Below are positions 5,675 through 12,018 of a DNA stretch of 12,018 bases, one piece after another (within the stretch, counting starts at the first letter, position 1; each line of letters begins with the position of its first letter). The notes below the pieces were generated by a model. The model did not search any database, was not told the origin of the DNA, and saw only the letters and a list, made by a program, of their open reading frames with translations. Made by a program: the position numbers and the translations under genes. This DNA is from an uncultured Rubrivivax sp. GTDB taxonomy: Bacteria > Pseudomonadota > Gammaproteobacteria > Burkholderiales > Burkholderiaceae_C. The stretch covers positions 1 through 12,018 of the forward strand of contig CALBTN010000321.1 in the NCBI GenBank assembly GCA_937967345.1. Direction: 5' to 3'.

Positions 5675-7666
5675 TCACTCCTTGGCGGTGGCGGCGGCAC
5701 GTTGCCGCGCGAAGTCGATGAACCAGTCGAGGCTCGCCGGGTTGGCCATCGCGTCGCGATGGGCCACCTTCTCCGCCGGCTGACCCAGCAAGAGCTTCTT
5801 CACCGGCACCTCCAGCTTCTTGCCGGTGAGCGTGCGCGGGATCTCGGGTGCCTCAATCACGTCGTTGGGCACATGGCGCGCCGACAGCTGCTCGCGGATC
5901 GCGCCCTTGATGCGGTCCACCAGCCCCGGCTCGAGCGCGCAGCCCGGCCGCAGCGTCACGAACAGCGGCATCCAGCTCTCGCGCCCGAGGTACTCCAGGT
6001 CGACGACCAGGCTGTCCATCACCTCGGGCACCGCCTCGACCACGCGGTACAGCTCGCTGGTGCCCATGCGCACGCCGTGGCGGTTGATGGTGGCGTCGCT
6101 GCGGCCGTAGATGACGGCGCCGCCGCGCGGCGTGATGCGCAGCCAGTCGCCGTGCCGCCACACCCCCGGGTACACGTCGAAGTAGGTCTCGTGCAGTCGC
6201 TTGCCGCCGGGGTCGTTCCATAGGTACAGCGGCATAGACGGAATGGGCGCCACGCAGACCAGTTCACCCACCTCGTCGACCAACTCGCGCCCGGCGTCGT
6301 CCCAGGCCTCCACGTCGGCGCCAAGGCAGCGGGCCTGCATCTCGCCCACGTAGACAGGCAGCGTCGGCACGCCGCCGACGAAGGCGCCGGCGAAGTCGGT
6401 GCCGCCCGACATCGGCGTCAGCCACACGTCGCGACGCACCTGCTCGTACACCCAGCGGTAGCTCTGCGGTGCCAGTGGCGAGCCGGTGGAGCCGATGGTG
6501 CGCAGCCGGCCCAGGGCCGCGAGCCGGCGCGGCTCGATGCCATTCTTCTCGCACATCGAGAAGAACGCGGCGCCGGCGCCGAAGAAGTCGAGGTCCATCT
6601 CGCCGCAGAAGCGCCACAGCGTGCCGTAGTCGGGCCAGGCCGGGTTGCCGTCGTAGATGCACATCACCGCGCCGACCAGCAACGCGGCGACGTTGAGGTT
6701 CCACATCACCCAGCCGGTGGTGGTGTACCAGTGGAAGCGGTCGCCAGGCAGCACGTCGTTGTGCAGCGCCATGGTCTTGACGTGCTCGATCAGGATGCCG
6801 CCGTGGCCGTGCACGATGGCCTTGGGCAGGCCGGTGGTGCCGGAGGAGTACACCACCCAGAGCGGATGGTCGAAGGCCAACGCCTCCACCCGCAACGGCG
6901 TTGCGCGCGCGATCGTCTCGGCCCAGGCCACGCCGCGCGGCCAGGCCTGCGCGTCGACGGCCGCATCAAGGTAAGGCACGAGCACAAGCCGCTCCACGCT
7001 CGGCAACGCCTGCAGCAGACTGGCGACGATCTCGCGCCGGTCGTGCGCCCGGCCGCTCCAGCGGTAGCCGTCGACGGCGATCAGCACCTTGGGCTGAATC
7101 TGGCGGAAGCGGTCGACCACCGCTGCCGTACCCATCTCGGGCGAGCACAGCGACCACACGGCGCCGACGCTGGCCGCGGCCAGGAAGGCGGTCACCGCCT
7201 GAGGGATGTTCGGCAGGTAGGCAACCACACGGTCGCCCGGGCGCACCCCCTGCTCGCGCAGCCACTGGGCGAGCGAGGCCGTTTCGCGTTCAAGACGCTC
7301 CCAAAAGACTTCGTCTCTGGCGCCGGCTTCGTTGCGGAACATCAGCGCCGGCCGCTCGCTGCTGCGCTGGCGGAAGATCTGGCTCGCATAGTTCGTGCGC
7401 GTGTTCGGGAACCAGCAGGCCCCGGGCATCGAGCGCTCGGCCAGCACCGGTGCCCGCTCGCCCTCCAGTGGCAGGTCGAAGTACTCGACCAGTGCACCCC
7501 AGAACGCGTCGATGTCGCCGACCGACCAGCGCCAGAGCGCCTCGTAGTCGGCAAAGCGCAGGCCCTTTTCGCGCGCGAGCCAACCCTGGAAGGCGGTGAT
7601 GCGGGCCGCTGCCGAGCGCTCGGCAGCGGGCTGCCAGATCATGGAAGTGTCGTCATCGACGGTCAT
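5675..7666 (-). CDS. aacS: Acetoacetyl-CoA synthetase (acetoacetate-CoA ligase), 663 aa
   Basis: Joins free acetoacetate to CoA with ATP, giving AMP and acetoacetyl-CoA, in the cytoplasm. The length and order fit this enzyme: an ACS-type N-terminal domain (WSVGDIDAFWGALVEYFD, 47-64), WFPNTRTNYA (85-94), P-loop YSSGTTGLPK at 273-282, STGSPLAP (393-400), GGTDFAGAFVGG (421-432) and the A8 region GRSDATINRHGVRMGTSELY (521-540). A10 is PRTLTGKKLEVPVKKLLLG (610-628) with catalytic Lys616. The C-terminal DAMANPASLDWF (638-649) is characteristic of acetoacetyl-CoA synthetases as against acetyl- or propionyl-CoA synthetases. ATG 7666 is used, but no strong ribosome site precedes it, and Met9 (MIWQP) is a possible alternative start. 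It is the first gene of the minus-strand unit, followed after 5 bases by the Bug gene, and it is divergent from the IclR gene. It suggests that acetoacetate is a product of, or co-substrate with, the pathway. Confidence 0.95.
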   Translation of the reverse strand: MTVDDDTSMIWQPAAERSAAARITAFQGWLAREKGLRFADYEALWRWSVGDIDAFWGALVEYFDLPLEGERAPVLAERSMPGACWFPNTRTNYASQIFRQRSSERPALMFRNEAGARDEVFWERLERETASLAQWLREQGVRPGDRVVAYLPNIPQAVTAFLAAASVGAVWSLCSPEMGTAAVVDRFRQIQPKVLIAVDGYRWSGRAHDRREIVASLLQALPSVERLVLVPYLDAAVDAQAWPRGVAWAETIARATPLRVEALAFDHPLWVVYSSGTTGLPKAIVHGHGGILIEHVKTMALHNDVLPGDRFHWYTTTGWVMWNLNVAALLVGAVMCIYDGNPAWPDYGTLWRFCGEMDLDFFGAGAAFFSMCEKNGIEPRRLAALGRLRTIGSTGSPLAPQSYRWVYEQVRRDVWLTPMSGGTDFAGAFVGGVPTLPVYVGEMQARCLGADVEAWDDAGRELVDEVGELVCVAPIPSMPLYLWNDPGGKRLHETYFDVYPGVWRHGDWLRITPRGGAVIYGRSDATINRHGVRMGTSELYRVVEAVPEVMDSLVVDLEYLGRESWMPLFVTLRPGCALEPGLVDRIKGAIREQLSARHVPNDVIEAPEIPRTLTGKKLEVPVKKLLLGQPAEKVAHRDAMANPASLDWFIDFARQRAAATAKE
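5678..5683 (-). promoter_or_regulatory. Ribosome binding site that decides the Bug start
   Basis: On the minus strand AAGGAG precedes ATG 5669 by 8 bases. It overlaps the competing GTG at 5678, which forms a GTGA overlap with the upstream stop, so the GTG is unlikely to be used. Confidence 0.75.
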
Positions 7667-7691
7667 GCCGCCGCACCAGCAGATTGCATGG

Positions 7692-7709
7692 GTTCCATGT
7701 TACTCGAAC
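7692..7709. promoter_or_regulatory. Possible regulator half-sites before the acetoacetyl-CoA synthetase gene
   Basis: GTTC at 7692-7695 and GAAC at 7706-7709 form an inverted pair 10 bases apart. They lie 26 bases upstream of the synthetase start and repeat the GTTC/GAAC half-site seen beside the iclR gene. Next to it, AACA-AC-TGTT (7707-7716) is another small inverted repeat. With such short arms, chance is a real possibility. Confidence 0.25.
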
Positions 7710-7731
7710 AACTGTTAGTTTGATTTGCGCC

Positions 7732-7743
7732 GACCCTAGGGTC
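7732..7743. promoter_or_regulatory. Perfect 12-base palindrome in the divergent promoter region
   Basis: GACCCTAGGGTC reads the same on both strands and lies near the middle of the 165-base gap between the divergent synthetase and iclR genes. It contains the tetramer CTAG, which is generally scarce in proteobacterial genomes. It sits 20 bases upstream of a possible -35 box of the iclR gene. A protein-binding site is a fair guess; the protein is unknown. Confidence 0.4.
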
Positions 7744-7762
7744 ACCACGGAGGCTCGATCCG

Positions 7763-7791
7763 TTGACGCGTCGGACCGGGCTTGTTACCGT
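7763..7791 (+). promoter_or_regulatory. Candidate sigma-70 promoter of the iclR gene
   Basis: TTGACG (7763-7768) and TACCGT (7786-7791) are separated by 17 bases. The -35 is close to TTGACA; the -10 is weak, keeping only T, A and the final T of TATAAT. Transcription would begin near 7798, just ahead of the inverted repeats at 7804-7827. The same TTG is the first codon of the longest possible IclR frame, which this reading makes unlikely as a start. Confidence 0.35.
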
Positions 7792-7803
7792 GGTCGCTGA
7801 TCC

Positions 7804-7827
7804 GAACATTCGTTCCGATATCAGAAC
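7804..7827. promoter_or_regulatory. Candidate IclR operator
   Basis: GTTCCGATATCAGAAC (7812-7827) is a 16-base inverted repeat with a single mismatched pair. An extra GAAC at 7804-7807 pairs with the same GTTC across 4 bases, giving three half-sites in a row. IclR-family proteins typically bind short near-palindromes of this GTTC/TTCC...GGAA/GAAC style close to their own gene. The site ends 4 bases before the preferred ATG 7832 and lies just after the candidate promoter, where binding would repress the regulator's own transcription. Confidence 0.5.
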
Positions 7828-7831
7828 ATCC

Positions 7832-8668
7832 ATGGAGACACTGGAATCGCGGGCTGTTCCGCTCGACGCATCGGCGGCCGCGCTGGCCGATGCGCCAGCG
7901 CGGGCCGACGCGGCACCGATGTCGCTGTCGCGAGTGCTGACCCTGCTGCGACTGCTGGCAGCCCAGCCCGCCGGCCTCACGCTCGCGCAGCTGCACCCGA
8001 TGCTCGGCGCACCGAAGACCAGCGTGCACGCGCTGCTGCGCGGGCTGGTCAGCGAGGGCTATGTGCAGCGCGACGGTGTGATGCATCGGCTCGGCCCGCA
8101 GTCCTTCGTGCTCGGTGCCGCCCTGGTATCAGCGCGCTCGCTGGCGGCCATGGCATTGCCTTTCCTGCAAGAGGCGCAAGCGAAGTCGGGCGAAACGGTG
8201 GTGTTGGCGGTGATCGACAGGTCCGCCCGGACGCTGACCTATGTCGAGGTCGCCGAAAGCCAACAGTTGGTGCGCTATTCGGTGCCCGTGGGCACCACGC
8301 GGCCCCTGTACGCCACATCTTCCGGTCGGGTTCTGCTCGCGCACCAGGACCCGGCCTGGCTGGCCGCGTACCTGCGGACGGTCGAGCTGCGTCCGCTGAC
8401 TGCCAGGACCCTGACCGACCGGCGTCAGCTCGCCCGCGTCATCAAGCGCACCCGCGAGCAGGGCTGGGGCTCGACGCTCGGCGAGGTGACGTCAGACGTC
8501 GCCGGCTTTGCAGCCCCGGTGTTCGAGCACGACGGCCGCGTCGACGCCGCCATCATCGTGGCTGCTCCGCTCGACCGTGGCCGCGCCGCCGCCCAGCGGC
8601 TCACGGCCGCGGCGCAGGAAGCTGCGGCCGGGCTGTCCAAGGCGCTGGGCTACGCAGCCCGGCATTGA
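7832..8668 (+). CDS. IclR-family transcriptional regulator, 278 aa
   Basis: A DNA-binding regulator with the two IclR domains. The N-terminal winged helix-turn-helix is at about residues 30-85 (SLSRVLTLLRLLA, then LAQLHPMLGAPKTSVHALLRGLVSEGYV). The C-terminal effector domain is at about 100-272, with the conserved VGTTRPLYATSSGRVLLA (153-170), REQGWGSTLGE (208-218) and VAGFAAPVF (223-231). ATG 7832 is preferred; a longer frame from TTG 7763 would overlap a likely promoter and the operator-like repeats, and its extra 23 residues show no family pattern. No good ribosome site precedes 7832, and Met30 (ATG 7919), right at the helix-turn-helix, cannot be excluded. It is divergent from the acetoacetyl-CoA synthetase gene and sits 29 bases ahead of the next crotonase gene, so it may control both units, with a CoA-pathway intermediate or the substrate acid as effector (inference). 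Confidence 0.92.
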   Translation: METLESRAVPLDASAAALADAPARADAAPMSLSRVLTLLRLLAAQPAGLTLAQLHPMLGAPKTSVHALLRGLVSEGYVQRDGVMHRLGPQSFVLGAALVSARSLAAMALPFLQEAQAKSGETVVLAVIDRSARTLTYVEVAESQQLVRYSVPVGTTRPLYATSSGRVLLAHQDPAWLAAYLRTVELRPLTARTLTDRRQLARVIKRTREQGWGSTLGEVTSDVAGFAAPVFEHDGRVDAAIIVAAPLDRGRAAAQRLTAAAQEAAAGLSKALGYAARH

Positions 8669-8697
8669 CCCGATCCTGGAAAGGCGCGCGAAACCGC

Positions 8698-9459
8698 ATG
8701 AGCAACGAACTCCTCTACGAAGTCAGCGACGGCATTGCCGTCATCACCATCAACCGCCCAGAGCGCAAGAACGCGATCAACCGCGCCGTGCGCCAGGCCA
8801 TGTTCGAGGTCTGGCCGCGCTTCGAGGCCGACGAGTCGGCGCAGATCGCGATCCTGACCGGTGCGGGCGACACCTTCTGCGCCGGTATGGATCTGGTCGA
8901 AGCCGCCGACACCGCGCTGCGCATCCCGCCGCGCAATTTCATGCCGGTGCTTGGCGAGACCATCGAGGTCACCAAGCCGGTGATCGCGGCCGTGCAGGGC
9001 TACGCCTTCGCCGGCGGCTGGCTGCTGGCGCAGATGTGTGACCTGTGCGTGGCCGACGAAACGGCCAAGTTCGCCATCACCGAAGGCCGCGTGGGCCGCG
9101 GCATGCCCTGGGCTTCTCCTGTGATCCACATGCTGCCGCAGCGCATCCTGATGGAGGTGGCGATGACCTGTGACCCGCTGTCCGCCCAGCGCGCCTACGA
9201 GCTCGGCTACGTCAATCGGGTCACGCCGCCGGGTCAGGCGCTGCAAGGCGCCAAGGAGTTGGCTGCGCGCATCCTCGTGAACGCGCCGCTCACGGTGCGC
9301 GGCGCCAAGGAAATGGTGCGCATGGCCACCGAGATGGGCCGCACGGCGGCGCTGCGCGCGTCCTGGCGTGCCTTCGACGCCGTGTATCTCAGCGAAGACG
9401 CGCTGGAAGGGCCGCGCGCCTTCCGCGAGAAGCGCAAGCCGCAGTGGAAAGGACGCTGA
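8698..9459 (+). CDS. Enoyl-CoA hydratase/isomerase (crotonase), 253 aa
   Basis: A crotonase-family hydratase expected to hydrate a 2-enoyl-CoA, or to act like carnitinyl-CoA dehydratase. ITINRPERKNAIN (16-28) opens the fold. The oxyanion hole is formed by GDTFCAGMD (57-65) and GYAFAGGW (101-108). Both catalytic glutamates of rat mitochondrial crotonase (Glu144, Glu164) have equivalents: Glu129 in AITEGRVG and Glu153 in LMEVAMTCDPLSAQRA. The C-terminal FREKRKPQWKGR (242-253) is usual. ATG 8698 is chosen; a TTG at 8665 overlapping the iclR stop would add 11 unrelated residues. GGAAAGG at 8678-8684 is a rather distant ribosome site (13 bases). The gene lies 29 bases after iclR and one base ahead of the PrpD-family gene. 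It differs markedly from the other crotonase at 3876-4658, which is of the MenB/BadI type, so the two are unlikely to be duplicates. Confidence 0.94.
   Translation: MSNELLYEVSDGIAVITINRPERKNAINRAVRQAMFEVWPRFEADESAQIAILTGAGDTFCAGMDLVEAADTALRIPPRNFMPVLGETIEVTKPVIAAVQGYAFAGGWLLAQMCDLCVADETAKFAITEGRVGRGMPWASPVIHMLPQRILMEVAMTCDPLSAQRAYELGYVNRVTPPGQALQGAKELAARILVNAPLTVRGAKEMVRMATEMGRTAALRASWRAFDAVYLSEDALEGPRAFREKRKPQWKGR
9448..9453 (+). promoter_or_regulatory. Ribosome binding site of the PrpD-family gene
   Basis: AAAGGA within the end of the crotonase gene lies 7 bases before ATG 9461, only one base after the crotonase stop. It supports this start over the in-frame upstream ATG at 9368 and the internal ATG at 9500, and suggests coupled translation. 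Confidence 0.65.
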
Positions 9460-9460
9460 C

Positions 9461-10903
9461 ATGATTGCGAACACCTCCTCCTCGCCCCTCTCGCCTCTGA
9501 TGCGAGTCCCCGTGGCCATCGGCCGCGTCGGCAGCGCGCCCGGCCTCACCGCCGCGCTGGCGGAGCGCGCCGCCGCGTGGCGGCACGAGGCGCTGGACGC
9601 CGACGTGCGCGAGCTCGTGCGCCAGTGCGTGCTCGACTGGGTCGCCGTGTGCCTGGCCGGCGCCCACGAACCGCTGACGCGCATGCTCGCCGAAGAGGCG
9701 CGCGAAGAGGGCGGGCACGCGCAGGCCACCGTCGTCGGCCAGGGCTTCGCGACCAGTTGCCGGCAGGCGGCCCTGGTCAACGGCGCTGCTTCGCACGCGC
9801 TCGACTTCGACGACGTCAACATGAGCTTCAGCGGCCACCCGAGCGTCGTCCTGGTGCCGCCCTTGCTGGCCCTGGCGGAGGCGCGCGGCGCCAGTGGTCC
9901 CGAGTTCATGGCGGCCTTCGTCGCCGGCTACGAAACGCTGTGCCGCATCGGCGCGGCGGTGTCGCCTGGCCACTACGCGGCGGGGTTCCATGCCACCGCC
10001 ACGCTCGGCACCTTCGGCGCCGCGGCCGCCTGCGCGCACCTGCTCGGCCTGCGCGCCGACGACACCGCGGTGGCGTTGGGCATCGCGGCCACACAGGCGG
10101 CTGGCCTGAAGTCGATGTTCGGCACGATGTGCAAGCCCTTGCACGCCGGCAAGGCGTGTGCCGACGGGCTGCTGGCAGCGCAGCTGGCGGCCCGTGGCTT
10201 CACCAGCCGCGTGGACGCAATCGAGGCCAGCCAGGGCTTCGCTTCGACGCACGGCCCGGACTTCCATCCCGATGCGGCCTTGCGCGACCCAGCATGCGGG
10301 CTCTACCTGCGCCAGAACCTGTTCAAGTACCACGCCGCCTGCTACGGCACGCATGCTGCCATCGAGGCTGCACGCCAACTGACCGAGCGGCACGAGCTCT
10401 GCGCCGACGATGTGATGCGCGTCGTCGTGCATGCGTCCGCCGTCAGCGACGGGGTGTGCAACATCGCCGCCCCCGCCAGCGGCCTCGAAGCCAAGTTCAG
10501 CCTGCGCCACACCGTCGCGATGGCGATTGCCGGTGTGGACACGGCTTCGTTGGCGAGCTTTTCGGACGCGCAGACTGCGTGCCCCGATGTGCAGCGTTTG
10601 CGTGACCGCGTGCGCGTCGAACTGCACGCCGATTGCGCGGAGCTGACCAAGGCCGAAGTGCTGATCAAGACGAGCGCCGGCGCCACGCTGCGCCAGCGCC
10701 ACGACGCCGGCGTGCCAGCCGCCGACCTGCGTGCGCAGCGTGCGCGGCTGGAACGCAAGTTCCACTCGATGGCAGCGCCGGTGGTGGGCACGGATACGTG
10801 CGAGGAGCTGATCGAGCTGGTGGACCGCCTCGACGAACTGCCCGACCTGTCGCCGTTGGCCGGGCTGCTCGCTGGCGTGCCGGTGGCCGCGGCCCGGCAC
10901 TGA
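9461..10903 (+). CDS. MmgE/PrpD-family protein (2-methylcitrate dehydratase / cis-aconitate decarboxylase superfamily), 480 aa
   Basis: Member of a family of cofactor-free lyases acting on small tricarboxylates or dicarboxylates (methylcitrate dehydratase, cis-aconitate decarboxylase, iminodisuccinate epimerase). Family blocks are in order: VRQCVLDWVAVCLAG (53-67), NGAASHALDFDDV (107-119), GHPSV with His126, GFHATATLGTFGAAAA with His177, CKPLHAGKACADG with Lys225 and His228 (224-236), and LFKYHAACYGTHAAIEA (287-303). These match the His and Lys positions that line the active site in the family, so the enzyme is probably active. The first 25 or so residues are an extension of low complexity. 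The gene sits in a tight run: one base after the crotonase gene and 7 bases before the acyl-CoA dehydrogenase gene. It is not in a prp operon (no prpB or prpC here), so a true methylcitrate role is unlikely; the substrate is unknown. Many family members of this kind remain uncharacterised. Confidence 0.92.
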   Translation: MIANTSSSPLSPLMRVPVAIGRVGSAPGLTAALAERAAAWRHEALDADVRELVRQCVLDWVAVCLAGAHEPLTRMLAEEAREEGGHAQATVVGQGFATSCRQAALVNGAASHALDFDDVNMSFSGHPSVVLVPPLLALAEARGASGPEFMAAFVAGYETLCRIGAAVSPGHYAAGFHATATLGTFGAAAACAHLLGLRADDTAVALGIAATQAAGLKSMFGTMCKPLHAGKACADGLLAAQLAARGFTSRVDAIEASQGFASTHGPDFHPDAALRDPACGLYLRQNLFKYHAACYGTHAAIEAARQLTERHELCADDVMRVVVHASAVSDGVCNIAAPASGLEAKFSLRHTVAMAIAGVDTASLASFSDAQTACPDVQRLRDRVRVELHADCAELTKAEVLIKTSAGATLRQRHDAGVPAADLRAQRARLERKFHSMAAPVVGTDTCEELIELVDRLDELPDLSPLAGLLAGVPVAAARH

Positions 10904-10910
10904 GGCCGCC

Positions 10911-12018
10911 ATGAACTTCCTCGACGAAGGGCGCCAGGCCTGGAAAGACTCCGTCCGCCGCTGGCTCGACCGCGACGTCGGCCGCGAGTACGTGCGCAAG
11001 TGCGACATGGACCGCGCCTTCCCCTATGAGGCCTACGGGAAGGCGGCCCGGCTCGGTTTTCACCGCGTGCTGGTACCGGAGGCCGACGGTGGCGATGGCG
11101 GCGACGTGTTCTCCTACGCGCTGATGTGCGAGGCGCTGTCGGCCTACGGCGTGGACTTCTCGGTGGCCATTGCCGGCGGCATCTTCACCGCGATGAACTT
11201 CTCGCTGCACGGCACCGAAGATCAGAAGCAGCGCTTCCTGCAGCCCTTCATGCGCGGCGAAGTGCGCTTCCCGATCTCGATGTCCGAGCCCGGCGCGGGC
11301 TCCGACGTGGCCAACGTGCAGACGCGCGCTGAAGCGCACGGCGAGCACTACGTGCTCAACGGCCAGAAGCTGTGGTGCAGCGGCGCAGCCAACCGCGGCG
11401 CCGTGATCCTGATGCTGGTGCGCACCGCGCAGACGCCCGACAAGCGCAACGGCTTGAGCGTCTTCATCGTCCCCAACGACCTGCCGGGCCTCACGATCCG
11501 CCCGCTGCAGACCCTGGCGCGCCGCTCGGTCGTGACCACCGAGATCTTTCTCGACAACGTGCGCGTCCCGGCGGCCAACATGCTGGGTGCGCCGGGAGAG
11601 GGTTTCAAGATCATCGCCGGCGAACACCTGGCGCTCGAGCGCGTGGCGGTGGCAGCCAGCTACGTCGGCAACGCCCAGGGCGCGGTCGACGACGCGTTGG
11701 CCTACGCCAAGCAACGTGTGCAGTTCGGCAAGCCGATCTTCGACTTCCAGGTCATCCGCCACATGCTGGCCGACATGCAGACCCAGACCGACGCGGCGCG
11801 CCTGCTCACCTACCGGGCCGCCGACCTGGCAGCTCGGGGCCTGCCCTGCCGCAAGGAGGTGGCGATGGCCAAGCTGTTCGCCTCGGAGACGCTGCAGACC
11901 GTGAGCCGCCAGGCGGTGCAGATCTTCGGCGGCCTGGGCACCACGCCCGAAGCCGACGTCGAGCGCTACTTCCGCGAGGGCATGCAGGCCACCATCGGCG
12001 GCGGCACCTCGCAGATCC
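10911..12018 (+). CDS. Acyl-CoA dehydrogenase, C-terminus cut by the window
   Basis: A FAD flavoenzyme that forms the 2,3-double bond in an acyl-CoA and passes electrons to ETF. The frame is open from ATG 10911 to the last base (369 codons), with only the final residues missing. Visible parts: N-terminal helical domain (1-120); signature ISMSEPGAGSD (122-132); NGQKLWCSGA (150-159) of the beta domain; and the C-terminal domain with RVQFGKPIFDFQVIRHMLADM (269-289) and QIFGGLG (337-343). The end reads IGGGTSQI, so the usual C-terminal catalytic Glu (EGT) is Gly364. As in isovaleryl-CoA and long-chain acyl-CoA dehydrogenases, the base is more likely Glu243 in HLALERVAV, matching the LER segment of those enzymes. 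This hints at branched or bulky substrates. GAGG at 10902-10905, overlapping the PrpD-family stop, is a fair ribosome site 5 bases from the ATG. The gene continues the plus-strand unit. Confidence 0.95.
   Translation, partial: MNFLDEGRQAWKDSVRRWLDRDVGREYVRKCDMDRAFPYEAYGKAARLGFHRVLVPEADGGDGGDVFSYALMCEALSAYGVDFSVAIAGGIFTAMNFSLHGTEDQKQRFLQPFMRGEVRFPISMSEPGAGSDVANVQTRAEAHGEHYVLNGQKLWCSGAANRGAVILMLVRTAQTPDKRNGLSVFIVPNDLPGLTIRPLQTLARRSVVTTEIFLDNVRVPAANMLGAPGEGFKIIAGEHLALERVAVAASYVGNAQGAVDDALAYAKQRVQFGKPIFDFQVIRHMLADMQTQTDAARLLTYRAADLAARGLPCRKEVAMAKLFASETLQTVSRQAVQIFGGLGTTPEADVERYFREGMQATIGGGTSQI

Noticed and set aside
5670..5678. GTG 5678 as the Bug start with a 4-base overlap with the synthetase stop
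   Set aside because: The ribosome site AAGGAG overlaps this GTG and is well placed for ATG 5669; the signal peptide also begins properly at MRR.
7763..7831. TTG 7763 as the IclR start
   Set aside because: It would put a candidate promoter and operator inside the coding region, has no good ribosome site, and adds 23 residues without family similarity.
9461..10903. Calling this gene prpD (2-methylcitrate dehydratase)
   Set aside because: No prpB, prpC or acnD genes adjoin it, and the family includes several other activities.
9389..11008. A 539-codon open frame on the minus strand opposite the PrpD-family gene
   Set aside because: It is antisense to clearly recognisable genes, its protein is rich in Arg, Gly and His without family motifs, and long antisense frames are expected at this GC content.

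Overview
The window is very GC-rich (about 70%), tightly packed, and uses GC-rich codons throughout. Its gene content is typical of a betaproteobacterium of the Burkholderiales: a Bug-type periplasmic receptor with no transporter membrane genes beside it, together with many CoA-thioester enzymes. The species cannot be named from the sequence. Eleven genes are read here, two of them cut by the window edges, plus two gene remnants. There is no rRNA, tRNA, CRISPR array, insertion sequence or phage gene.

Layout. (1) Positions 1-3430, plus strand: the C-terminal part of a family III CoA-transferase/alpha-methylacyl-CoA racemase, a short-chain dehydrogenase, an acyl-CoA ligase and a MaoC-type hydratase, with gaps of 34, 23 and 4 bases. 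This reads as one operon whose promoter lies outside the window. (2) Positions 3431-3875: a 445-base convergent gap without an intact gene. It holds a broken universal-stress-protein gene on plus and what looks like the last 33 codons of a membrane transporter on minus. (3) Positions 7666-3876, minus strand: acetoacetyl-CoA synthetase, a Bug/TTT solute receptor and a MenB/BadI-like crotonase, with gaps of 5 and 33 bases. (4) Positions 7667-7831: a divergent control region with several inverted repeats, one of them a 16-base near-palindrome just before an IclR-family regulator gene. (5) Positions 7832-12018, plus strand: the IclR regulator, a crotonase with both catalytic glutamates, an MmgE/PrpD-family enzyme and an acyl-CoA dehydrogenase that runs off the end.

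How they may work together (inference). The set supplies the steps of a beta-oxidation-like route for a small branched, cyclic or dicarboxylic acid: capture in the periplasm (Bug), activation (ligase or CoA-transferase), stereochemical correction (racemase type), dehydrogenation (acyl-CoA dehydrogenase), hydration (crotonases, MaoC), oxidation (SDR), a lyase/dehydratase step (PrpD family), a possible ring-opening or C-C hydrolysis (MenB/BadI-like) and recovery of free acetoacetate (acetoacetyl-CoA synthetase). The IclR protein is placed to control both divergent units. The substrate is not known from the sequence. Several members depart from family norms at active-site positions: Arg for the A10 lysine in the ligase, Ala for the MenB/BadI aspartate, and Val for the SDR tetrad Asn. 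These departures are the most interesting points of the window.
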